Below are positions 16,993 to 24,306 of a stretch of 33,147 bases of DNA, in pieces. Source of the DNA: JADKAC01 sp964492065. GTDB lineage: Bacteria; Bacteroidota; Bacteroidia; Chitinophagales; BACL12. Each line of letters opens with the position of its first letter. Position 1 is the stretch's first letter. The notes beneath the pieces are model-generated. The model made no database searches, was not told the DNA's origin, and saw nothing but the letters and a program-made list of their open reading frames with translations. The stretch covers positions 1 to 33,147 of the forward strand of contig CAZBHH010000028.1 in NCBI GenBank assembly GCA_964492065.1, in the 5' to 3' direction. Position numbers and translations under genes: made by a program.

Positions 16993-17760
16993 GTGAAATA
17001 TCGCATTGGCATAGCATTATCGGGAGGTGCGGCAAGAGGCATCGCACATATCGGCGTGTTACAGGCCCTGGAAGAAAACAACTTACAACCTGAAATCATT
17101 TCAGGCTGCAGCGCCGGCGCCATCATCGGCGTATTGTATGCCGATGGAAAAATACCTTTGGATATTTATAAACTGGTTGAACATAAAAACCTGTACAGCA
17201 TTGTCCGTATGCGCTTGCCGGACAAGGGCGTGATGGAATTGGGATATTTTCAAAATGTGCTGACAAAGGAGTTGAAGCACAACCGCTTCGATGCGCTGAA
17301 AAAAGAATTTTACTTATCCGTAACCAACCTGAATACGGGCACCTGGGAAGTGGTGCATACGGGAGACAATTTAATTCAGTATGTGATAGCCTCCTCTTCT
17401 ATACCGATGATATTTAAACCAGTAAAAATTGATGCGCATTATTATGTCGATGGCGGCGTGTTACATAATTTACCCGCCGCATGTATTCGCGGTAAATGCG
17501 ATGTCCTAATAGGTGTAAATGTAAATCCGGTAAGCCAAATCAGCCATATCCACGGTATTAAGGATGTGGGTATGCGATGCGTGGATTTAAGTTTAAATGC
17601 AAATGTGCAATCGCAACTGCAATTATGCGATGTGGTAATTGAACCCGAAATTTCTGCATTCGGATTATTTGATTTGACAAAATCCGCTGCGATTTACCAG
17701 GCGGGATATGATGCTGCACTCCGGGTAATTACATCTATCCGAAAAAAACTTTCAACTTAA
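16993..17760 (+). CDS. Patatin-like phospholipase
   Basis: 255 residues from a GTG start (16993), giving the canonical RIGIALSGGAARGIAHIG opening. The oxyanion loop GGAARG is at 11-16, the nucleophile elbow GCSAG gives Ser40, and the catalytic aspartate is Asp153 in YVDGGVLHN, so the Ser-Asp dyad is complete. It resembles the cytoplasmic RssA/YchK group of acyl hydrolases; no signal peptide or membrane helix. Substrate not predictable. Its TAA is separated by one base from the ATG of the gamma-carbonic anhydrase, so they are coupled. Confidence 0.92.
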   Translation: MKYRIGIALSGGAARGIAHIGVLQALEENNLQPEIISGCSAGAIIGVLYADGKIPLDIYKLVEHKNLYSIVRMRLPDKGVMELGYFQNVLTKELKHNRFDALKKEFYLSVTNLNTGTWEVVHTGDNLIQYVIASSSIPMIFKPVKIDAHYYVDGGVLHNLPAACIRGKCDVLIGVNVNPVSQISHIHGIKDVGMRCVDLSLNANVQSQLQLCDVVIEPEISAFGLFDLTKSAAIYQAGYDAALRVITSIRKKLST

Positions 17761-17761
17761 T

Positions 17762-18295
17762 ATGGCACTTGTACTTTCAGTAAACAATATTGCACCGCGA
17801 ATGGGTAAAGGCTGTAGCCTGGCGCCGAATGCAACGGTAATCGGCGATGTGGTAATGGGCGACCAATGCAGCGTATGGTTCAATGCCGTCGTTCGCGGCG
17901 ATGTGCACTCTATCCGCATGGGCAATAAAGTAAATGTCCAGGATAATGCCGTGATACATTGCACGTATAAAACAGCGCCCACTACTATCGGCGACAATGT
18001 GAGTATCGGGCATAATGCCATCGTTCACGGATGTACTATCGGCGATAATGTGCTGATCGGGATGGGTGCAATTGTCATGGATCATGCCGTTGTAAATTCC
18101 AATGTGCTCATAGCCGCCGGCGCCGTTGTCCTCGAAAACAGCACTCTCGAAAGCGGATATATCTATGCCGGCGTTCCGGCAAAAAAAGTAAAAAAATTAA
18201 CTCCCGAAGTGTTCAAACAAAATATCGAGCGCATCGCCAACAACTACATTACCTATGCCGGATGGTTTAAGGAATCTTTTGATACGAGTTCATAA
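17762..18295 (+). CDS. Gamma-class carbonic anhydrase-like protein
   Basis: 177 residues forming a left-handed beta helix of hexapeptide repeats (ATVIGDVVMG, NVSIGHNAIV, CTIGDNVLIG) with a C-terminal helix. The three zinc-ligand positions of the family are present: His66 (NAVIH), His84 and His89 (SIGHNAIVHG). This is the YrdA/PaaY/CaiE-like group, where carbonic anhydrase activity is shown for some members only. It is coupled to the patatin gene. Confidence 0.92.
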   Translation: MALVLSVNNIAPRMGKGCSLAPNATVIGDVVMGDQCSVWFNAVVRGDVHSIRMGNKVNVQDNAVIHCTYKTAPTTIGDNVSIGHNAIVHGCTIGDNVLIGMGAIVMDHAVVNSNVLIAAGAVVLENSTLESGYIYAGVPAKKVKKLTPEVFKQNIERIANNYITYAGWFKESFDTSS

Positions 18296-18367
18296 TCCGG
18301 TTACTTTACACGGCGATTACATTTCCGTTTTGCATTTAATTAATTTAGCCATATAAAAACGGGCATC

Positions 18368-19996
18368 TTGAAAAGACTATATCTGCTATGTATTATTTGC
18401 AGCGCTTCACTTGTAGCACTTGCGCAATCCACTTTTGAATCCGTATATTCCATAATTCAGGCACAATGCGGTAGCTGCCATGTTCCCGGCCATGAAAGCG
18501 GCCTGGTATTGAGCGGCAGCGAGGCAGAAGTGTATGATGCGCTCTATAATGCAACACCGGCCAACGACGCCGCAGAAGCGCACGGGTACAAACTGGTTGC
18601 GCCGGGCGATCCCTATCGCAGTTTTTTATTTCGAAAAATTCATAATGGCCTGGCGCTGGATGTAAGCCTGGAAGCCGGCGAAGGCTCTGCCTGCCCGAAG
18701 GACGCTGCGCCGTTGGGCGATATGGATATCGAATTGATCAGGCAGTGGATAATCTACGGCGCCTATCCAACGGGTGTACAGGTGGATATGGACCTGATTG
18801 AAGAATTTTATACCAATGAAGGAATGCAAAGCATACCATCGCCACCGGCGCCGCCGGCGGAGGGTGAAGGATTTCAAATCCATTACGGCCCCTGGTTCTT
18901 ATGGCCGGGAACAGAGGCGGAATACTGGAGCAAATTCGAAACGAATATCCCGGACGATATTGAAATCAATAAACTGCAAATTACGATGGGCGATAACTCG
19001 CATCACTTTATTATTTATAAGTACGAAGCGCCCACTTATCTCGCAAATCCCTATGGCCTGCGGGAATTGGACCCGGAATTTTTAGGCGTTTCAATGGTTA
19101 CCGCTGCGCAGTACTCCAACACACTGGAATTGCCGCAGGGCACCGCATTTAAATGGGACGCCGGCACCTGGCTGGATTTAAATTCGCATTATATCAATTA
19201 CTCGGAAGATAAGGCATTGGCATGTGAAGTGTATATCAATGTCTATACACAACCCGGCGGAACGGCATTATATGAAATGTATTCCGACCTGCCGGCCAAT
19301 ACGGATATTTATATTCCGAACGATGCGCAAATTCACACCTTTAGCGATGCGGTGTACGCTCCGGGAATTACCGATGAAATCTTTGTTTGGGCAATGTCAT
19401 CGCATACGCATAAGTACGGATACGATTACGACATTTACCTGCGCAACAGCGACGGCTCAAAAGGCACGCATATCTTTGACGCTTCCTGCGAAGGAACAGA
19501 CGGTGCCCCCGGATGCCCGGATGAAATTTACGACTACCGACACCCGCCTATCCGGTATTGGGATAATTTTTTGCCGATAGTCCCTGACAAGGGTGTTATC
19601 CATGAAGCAAAATACTACAACAACGGACCGGAGCCCGTTTGGTTTGGCTTGACAAGTGATGATGAAATGATGGTGATGATGTATTTCTTTATAGAGGATA
19701 CCGCCGGGCTGCATCTGCCATCAACCCTGCCACAAACGCCCGATGCACCTTCCGGTGTGCAAATTTTTCCAAACCCCGCCGGCGATATCTTTTACATTCA
19801 AACACCCATGGCAGGTAATGAAACCATTATCGTAACTCTCGAGGATATCAGCGGCCGGAAGATTGCCGCAAATGCCGAGATCTTAAACGGATTCATTCAG
19901 GTGCACTGCCCGGATGCCGCTTCGGGATTGTATTGGGTGTCCTGGTTTACCGGCGCCGGCGCCGGCGGCGGGTTGCCTGTGATGATTCACCGCTGA
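18368..19996 (+). CDS. Secreted heme c / PHM-like copper monooxygenase with T9SS sorting domain
   Basis: 542 residues from a TTG start; signal peptide 1-20 (VALAQ). Residues about 23-135 form a cytochrome c-like domain with one CGSCH heme site (Cys34, Cys37, His38). After a Pro-rich linker (158-165) residues about 170-445 match the ligand order of peptidylglycine alpha-hydroxylating monooxygenase: His212-His213 (SHHFIIY), His274 (NSHYINY), His346 and His348 (SSHTHKY) and Met434/435 (DDEMMVMMY). Residues 455-542 are a T9SS type A domain (FPNPAGDIF, SGLYWV). Known family members are copper- and ascorbate-dependent hydroxylases; here the heme domain could supply electrons (inference). Substrate unknown. 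TAATTTAG (18341-18348) is a weak promoter box. Confidence 0.85.
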   Translation: MKRLYLLCIICSASLVALAQSTFESVYSIIQAQCGSCHVPGHESGLVLSGSEAEVYDALYNATPANDAAEAHGYKLVAPGDPYRSFLFRKIHNGLALDVSLEAGEGSACPKDAAPLGDMDIELIRQWIIYGAYPTGVQVDMDLIEEFYTNEGMQSIPSPPAPPAEGEGFQIHYGPWFLWPGTEAEYWSKFETNIPDDIEINKLQITMGDNSHHFIIYKYEAPTYLANPYGLRELDPEFLGVSMVTAAQYSNTLELPQGTAFKWDAGTWLDLNSHYINYSEDKALACEVYINVYTQPGGTALYEMYSDLPANTDIYIPNDAQIHTFSDAVYAPGITDEIFVWAMSSHTHKYGYDYDIYLRNSDGSKGTHIFDASCEGTDGAPGCPDEIYDYRHPPIRYWDNFLPIVPDKGVIHEAKYYNNGPEPVWFGLTSDDEMMVMMYFFIEDTAGLHLPSTLPQTPDAPSGVQIFPNPAGDIFYIQTPMAGNETIIVTLEDISGRKIAANAEILNGFIQVHCPDAASGLYWVSWFTGAGAGGGLPVMIHR

Positions 19997-20029
19997 TGCG
20001 CCGTTGCGTATGTGTATCGCACAAATTTC

Positions 20030-20494
20030 TCAGGGCTGTGCAGGCGCTTCGTTGCGAATTTCGGCATGCATAATTTTTCCGCCGGTTAACCCGGAATAAC
20101 ACAACAATATCGTTGCAATGATCGAAGCGAGAAATGCGAGTAACACCATCAACCCGGTCCACTCGCTTTTCCACCGCATGACGGCCAGGGCTACCAGTGC
20201 AACCACCGCTGCACCCAGTGTAGAAGCCAAAGCTGCCAGGCCGAATTCTTCATGCGTTTCCAGATAAGACTCATTCACCACCGCCGTATCCTCTACAACG
20301 CTCTCAGCCGTCTCGCCCGTGTAATAACTAGGTAAGACAAGTAATCCCGCAATGACAACCAAGGATAATGTCGCCTTGCGAAAACCGCTGTTTTTAATAA
20401 AAAATGATGCGATTAAAAACCCCGTTCCCGTTATACTGAGAATAATGGGAAAGTGGTTGAACAATAAATGCCAATGCGCTCCATTGATTTGCAT
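20030..20494 (-). CDS. Four-helix membrane protein, DUF2231-like
   Basis: About 154 residues from the ATG at 20492-20494, with four predicted membrane helices. The N-terminal HWHLLFNHFPI, the YYTGETAESVVED loop with VNESYLETHEEFG, and the end GLTGGKIMHAEIR form a pattern common in Bacteroidota membrane proteins near heme or copper proteins; several conserved His and Glu residues lie at membrane faces. Function unknown, perhaps redox or cofactor related. The frame extends upstream to a TTG (20518), but TATTATTG (20516-20523), a near-consensus -7 box, supports the ATG. It converges on the copper monooxygenase gene with 33 bases between them. Confidence 0.75.
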   Translation of the reverse strand: MQINGAHWHLLFNHFPIILSITGTGFLIASFFIKNSGFRKATLSLVVIAGLLVLPSYYTGETAESVVEDTAVVNESYLETHEEFGLAALASTLGAAVVALVALAVMRWKSEWTGLMVLLAFLASIIATILLCYSGLTGGKIMHAEIRNEAPAQP

Positions 20495-20562
20495 ACTAGA
20501 AATATTTACAGTGAACAATAATATGTACCATTATGCCGCTTTCCGTATGCCATACAAAGTTT

Positions 20563-22140
20563 CTAAAAAAATACCACACTCTTTAGTCCCGACGGCGTCA
20601 TGCGCAGTTTCGTTCCGAATAATTCCCTGTCCGTAAGGTTATCCGTGTACGCATTTTCCCGCAGATACTCCTCTAAATTCGCATCCAGTACTACGATTTT
20701 ATTGTCCGGCACCTTGAGAACAATCCCCACCCGCTGGCCCCGCCACAACTCATCCTGGCCCAGGTGGATGGATGCGGGTATCTGAAGGATTGAGTCGTTT
20801 TGGACAACCGAGAACTGAAATTGTTCCGCACGGTTTTTTCCAATTGTCCTCGTATTTCCGTAGGCGCTTTTATACATATTTACAGAAAACAGCGAATCGG
20901 CACTGCGCTCAATGGAAAATTCAATGTTCCTGAATAATACCGTATCCGGATAGAGAATGATATTATCCCACTCGTCCCATTTTTGCCACCGTGAATACCT
21001 GGAGTCTGCATAAATACTATTGACAAAGCTGTCGTCCAACTGCACGTAAATACTATTATGCAGCGGTTGGGTTAACGCTACTTTTTCTGAAGCGCTGCCC
21101 TCGTATTTAAAATCCCTTCCCAACTGGATACCGACAACTATTACTGCAGTAAAACAAACCAGCCACAACACCAATAGCGTATAGTCCAGCGATTTAAACT
21201 TCCCCTTAACGTGCATCAGGAATTTCATTCCCTTAAACATCATTGAGAATAAGGGTATCGCAATCAGCGCTATGGCGCCTCCAATTAATATTGCAGCCTG
21301 CTTTTGATTTTCGAAGATATGTGCGGTGGCAAAATTGAATTGTGTGCTCAACCGCCCCGAATCCGTAAAGATGGTAACCCCGATAACTACCAACACGATG
21401 AGACACACGACGATAATGGCCATGACAAACAGGCGCATAACCTGGTGGAAAACCGGTTTAAGCGAATTGATTGCGCTTTCAATAAACCCGCCGATCGAGT
21501 GGGTTGTGCGATCTATATTTTCCTTTGAAAATGTCTCCTTTACTTCATCGCCAAATTCATCCAACCGGCTTTTCATATGGGCGGTCTCCGTTTTTATGCT
21601 GCGCTCGATATTCGAAATATTTACCCGCTCACCTCGCATCTCCAGTTTCTCAGCCCTCGTTTTTGCCCCGGGAATGATGATCCACAAAATCAGGTACAAT
21701 AAAAAGCCCGTTCCGAATATGATCATCGACAGTGCAAATGCCAGTCGTAACCAAAGCGGATCTACATTAAAATATGCGGCTATACCCGAACAAACACCAC
21801 CCAATATCCGGTTGTCGGTATCCCGGTAAAAATGCCTGGCTTTCGGTATTTCGCTTTCAGACATTGTATCGGATATCGTCTCGGATTCGAATTCCTCCGG
21901 CCTGCCCATAATGGCAATAATGCTTTCGACATGATGCATCATCACCGCACCGTTTATGCCCACTTTCTCGATGAGCAACTCGGCTATGCGCAGTTCTATA
22001 TCGCTGATGATCTCTTCGCCGCCATTGGTAGTGGCGTATTTTTTCCGGATGCTTTGCAGGTAGGCATCCATTTTATTGTAGGCGCCTTCATCGATCTGGA
22101 AAACTGTGCCCCCAATATTTACATTTAATAATTTGTTCAT
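20563..22140 (-). CDS. PspC-domain envelope-stress membrane protein
   Basis: 525 residues. Residues 1-80 form a small N-terminal domain (NVNIGGTVFQIDEGAYNKMDAY, EEIISDIELRIAELL) usual in Bacteroidota PspC proteins. The PspC domain spans about 97-158 (RHFYRDTDNRILGGVCSGIAAYF, then a hydrophobic hairpin ending LWIIIPGAKTRAE). A linker and three more membrane helices (about 235-255, 278-298, 325-345) lead to a C-terminal beta-rich region (375-525) resembling adhesin-like DUF4097-type sheets. PspC senses membrane stress in the phage-shock response of proteobacteria; a similar role here is inference. Its ATG overlaps the PadR stop by four bases. Confidence 0.88.
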   Translation of the reverse strand: MNKLLNVNIGGTVFQIDEGAYNKMDAYLQSIRKKYATTNGGEEIISDIELRIAELLIEKVGINGAVMMHHVESIIAIMGRPEEFESETISDTMSESEIPKARHFYRDTDNRILGGVCSGIAAYFNVDPLWLRLAFALSMIIFGTGFLLYLILWIIIPGAKTRAEKLEMRGERVNISNIERSIKTETAHMKSRLDEFGDEVKETFSKENIDRTTHSIGGFIESAINSLKPVFHQVMRLFVMAIIVVCLIVLVVIGVTIFTDSGRLSTQFNFATAHIFENQKQAAILIGGAIALIAIPLFSMMFKGMKFLMHVKGKFKSLDYTLLVLWLVCFTAVIVVGIQLGRDFKYEGSASEKVALTQPLHNSIYVQLDDSFVNSIYADSRYSRWQKWDEWDNIILYPDTVLFRNIEFSIERSADSLFSVNMYKSAYGNTRTIGKNRAEQFQFSVVQNDSILQIPASIHLGQDELWRGQRVGIVLKVPDNKIVVLDANLEEYLRENAYTDNLTDRELFGTKLRMTPSGLKSVVFF

Positions 22141-22481
22141 CTTTCGCTAGGTTTTAAGTGTTTTGTGTTTATTAATACCGCCCTGGCCAATTCCTGCCAG
22201 GTCTTGTTGAGTTCGTTTAAAAAAATATGTCCCTGCGCTGTGAGCTGGTAATATTTTCGGGGTGGGCCCGAACTGCTCTCGACCCATTTATAACTGAGTA
22301 ATCCCATTACCCGCAACCGGTTGAGCAACGGGTATATCGTGCCTTCTGCAACCGAAAGGGAACTATCCTTCAACCTCCCGAGTATGTCGGACGGATATAT
22401 TTCCCCTTCGCTGATAATGGCGAGAATACAATACTCCAGTACCCCTTTTCGCATTTGAGCTTGAGCATTTTCAATATTCAT
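22137..22481 (-). CDS. PadR-family transcriptional regulator
   Basis: 114 residues from the ATG at 22479-22481. It has a winged helix (MRKGVLEYCILAIISEGEIYPSDILGRLK, VAEGTIYPLLNRLRVMGLLSYKW, GPPRKYYQLTAQG) and a short C-terminal dimerisation helix, the PadR subfamily 2 layout. A longer frame starts six codons earlier at 22499, but that would lie within the promoter box at 22486-22493, so it is rejected. It overlaps the PspC gene by four bases, a pairing found in many Bacteroidota and Firmicutes. The 19-base palindrome just upstream is probably its own operator, so the pair should be autorepressed. Confidence 0.92.
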   Translation of the reverse strand: MNIENAQAQMRKGVLEYCILAIISEGEIYPSDILGRLKDSSLSVAEGTIYPLLNRLRVMGLLSYKWVESSSGPPRKYYQLTAQGHIFLNELNKTWQELARAVLINTKHLKPSER

Positions 22482-22485
22482 GCGG

Positions 22486-22493
22486 CAAATGTA
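22486..22493 (-). promoter_or_regulatory. -7 box of padR-pspC, leaderless arrangement
   Basis: The minus strand reads TACATTTG, a full TAnnTTTG match, then CCGC and the ATG. A TTG at 22514-22516, 20 bases upstream, is a plausible -33 element and lies in the spacer of the PadR palindrome. Transcription should start at the ATG. Confidence 0.6.
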
Positions 22494-22506
22494 AGGCAAT
22501 AAATAA

Positions 22507-22525
22507 TACTATGCAATACATAGTA
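22507..22525. promoter_or_regulatory. PadR operator palindrome
   Basis: TACTATG-CAATA-CATAGTA: perfect seven-base arms around a five-base spacer. Known PadR operators are inverted repeats of the ATGT/ACAT or ACTATGT type with similar spacing. It covers the predicted -33 region of the padR-pspC promoter, so a bound PadR dimer would block RNA polymerase. Confidence 0.75.
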
Positions 22526-22572
22526 GCATTTTTTATAAAGTACTTGGTGTTAAATATTGTTAAACAATGCAA

Positions 22573-22597
22573 GGAACCCTTATTTTACAAGAGTTCC
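22573..22597 (-). terminator. Possible terminator of the protease operon
   Basis: The minus-strand RNA would form a nine-base stem (GGAACUCUU with AAGGGUUCC, one G-U pair) and a seven-base loop, 30 bases after the M48-like gene stop. Only a broken U-run (UUGCAUUGUUU) follows, so its strength is uncertain. Confidence 0.45.
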
Positions 22598-22627
22598 CGC
22601 AAAACCATGCATTTTATACGACGGAGT

Positions 22628-24304
22628 TTATTTTGCCCACCAGTGATAGAAAACTGTTACTTTGCCGTTTTTCAGGCGGATTAACAGGTTATTGGCGGGA
22701 TAGCAATACACGAGCTCGCCGGCATTGTAACGGATGGCATAAGGCTGGCCATAGGCTTTAATTACCTGCTGTTCGCTGCTGCCGTTACGGATACCTTTAT
22801 CTGTGGCAGACTGCGCATCTGTAAAGCTGATGATGCGTATATAGCGGAATGGGAGTACGCCGGGTTTAGGGCGGATATCAAATAATATTCCGCCGGGAAT
22901 TGTATCGTAAAAAATAGACGCAAATCCGGCGGCAAGATCAAAGCGATTCATGCGGGAGGCGCCGTGGCTATCCATAAATGCACCGATATATTCTCCCCCG
23001 ATGGCAGTGGATGTATCGGTGCCGATGATAAGAGCCGGAGCGATTACCAGGGAAGGGTTATAAAAAATCTCCAGGTTGAGAAGCGCCGTTTTGCTGCCGT
23101 TTTGTTCAGCCGTTTGCATCGCCTCTTTTGCGAGATCGGTTTTCCCCTTTAATAAATAACCCAGTCCGGAAATTTCTTCGTACAAGAATTTGCGGTTGTC
23201 AGGCAGTATGGACTGCACTTCATCCAACACATCGCTGCAGGATCCGAATTTTTTGAGCAGGAGCAGTGCAATACTCTTATTGATATAGGCGGGATAAAAT
23301 GCATTATCGGCATAAATAGCTTTATCCAACAGGGTAACGGCATGATTCAACAATTCTTTTACTGTTTCGGAATTATCGCCGCCTGTATTTCCCCTGGTGC
23401 CTCCCATGGAATACAGTATCGTTTCGGTTTCATTGATCAAAGGCCAATGCAGGTTCAGCAAGGTATCGTTATCCGCATACGCTAAGGCTTGCAATATTTC
23501 GGCAATTGCCAAATTATTGTACATTTCCTTTGTATGAATATTTTTATCCAGAATCGCCTGGAGGCTGTAAGTGGCAATACTTAAAATACCCAGCATCTCC
23601 TCCCCGGAATACATGGTTGCGATTTGCAACAGCAAATTGGCCGATTCAAAGGCGGGAATCAGGGATTCAATATCTTTTGCCGCATCGGCGGCAATCTCCT
23701 TACGTGCGGATTTGCTGGGATACCCCTTGAGTTTTTCTTTGAGCTGGTACCAGGCATAGGTACTGTCAAGCACTCTGCCCGCGATGCGGTAGGTTGCATA
23801 ACCGGCGCTGAAAGCGTAGTACATAGCATAGATATCCGCCTGCGTTTCGTGCAATTGAATGGTTACGGTATCTGCGCCGATTTTGGAGAGTTCAAGCCCC
23901 CACTGTTCATCTGCATACGATGAGCCCACTACATTGCCCCAAAGGTGATTGTTGTAGTAGTGCATGAGCTCATGCGAGAGGATGTGAGCGAGTGCGGTAG
24001 CGGAATCAGCTCCAAAGGAACGGCAATGATCAATCAGTTGATATCCGATTTTAATTTGTCCGTCGGCATAGGTACTCGCTATGAGTTTGGCGTTATTTTC
24101 AACCACCAGTACAGGCTTGCCCGGTGTACTTCTGTTGATGGTGCGCAACAGTGTTTCAAACACTTCATATGCGTAATCGTCGTTGCGCTGTGCATGTGCC
24201 CGGTCAGAGGCAAACACCGACAGAAAAAATACGGCGGGAAGTACCACCCTGCACAACCTGATGTGCAGCAGTAACTCCCCGCCAGTATAGAATTTGTTAA
24301 GCAT
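22628..24304 (-). CDS. Exported M48-like metalloprotease with TPR region
   Basis: 558 residues with an N-terminal signal segment (about 17-39, ending RAHAQ). The zinc motif HELMH is at 111-115 (His111, Glu112, His115). HETQAD at 152-157 supplies the likely third ligand Glu153, with Asp157 in the usual M48 arrangement. Residues 200-400 are helical with TPR-like units (LLNHAVTLLDKAIYADNAFYPAYINKSIALLL, GLGYLLKGKTDLAKEAMQTAEQ). Residues about 470-558 resemble the repeat module GSSEQQVIKAYGQPYAI-LVY of periplasmic or lipoprotein domains. M48 proteins of this type act on exported or outer-membrane proteins. It begins two bases after the papain-MORN gene stop and must be cotranscribed with it. Confidence 0.82.
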   Translation of the reverse strand: MLNKFYTGGELLLHIRLCRVVLPAVFFLSVFASDRAHAQRNDDYAYEVFETLLRTINRSTPGKPVLVVENNAKLIASTYADGQIKIGYQLIDHCRSFGADSATALAHILSHELMHYYNNHLWGNVVGSSYADEQWGLELSKIGADTVTIQLHETQADIYAMYYAFSAGYATYRIAGRVLDSTYAWYQLKEKLKGYPSKSARKEIAADAAKDIESLIPAFESANLLLQIATMYSGEEMLGILSIATYSLQAILDKNIHTKEMYNNLAIAEILQALAYADNDTLLNLHWPLINETETILYSMGGTRGNTGGDNSETVKELLNHAVTLLDKAIYADNAFYPAYINKSIALLLLKKFGSCSDVLDEVQSILPDNRKFLYEEISGLGYLLKGKTDLAKEAMQTAEQNGSKTALLNLEIFYNPSLVIAPALIIGTDTSTAIGGEYIGAFMDSHGASRMNRFDLAAGFASIFYDTIPGGILFDIRPKPGVLPFRYIRIISFTDAQSATDKGIRNGSSEQQVIKAYGQPYAIRYNAGELVYCYPANNLLIRLKNGKVTVFYHWWAK

Positions 24305-24306
24305 GA

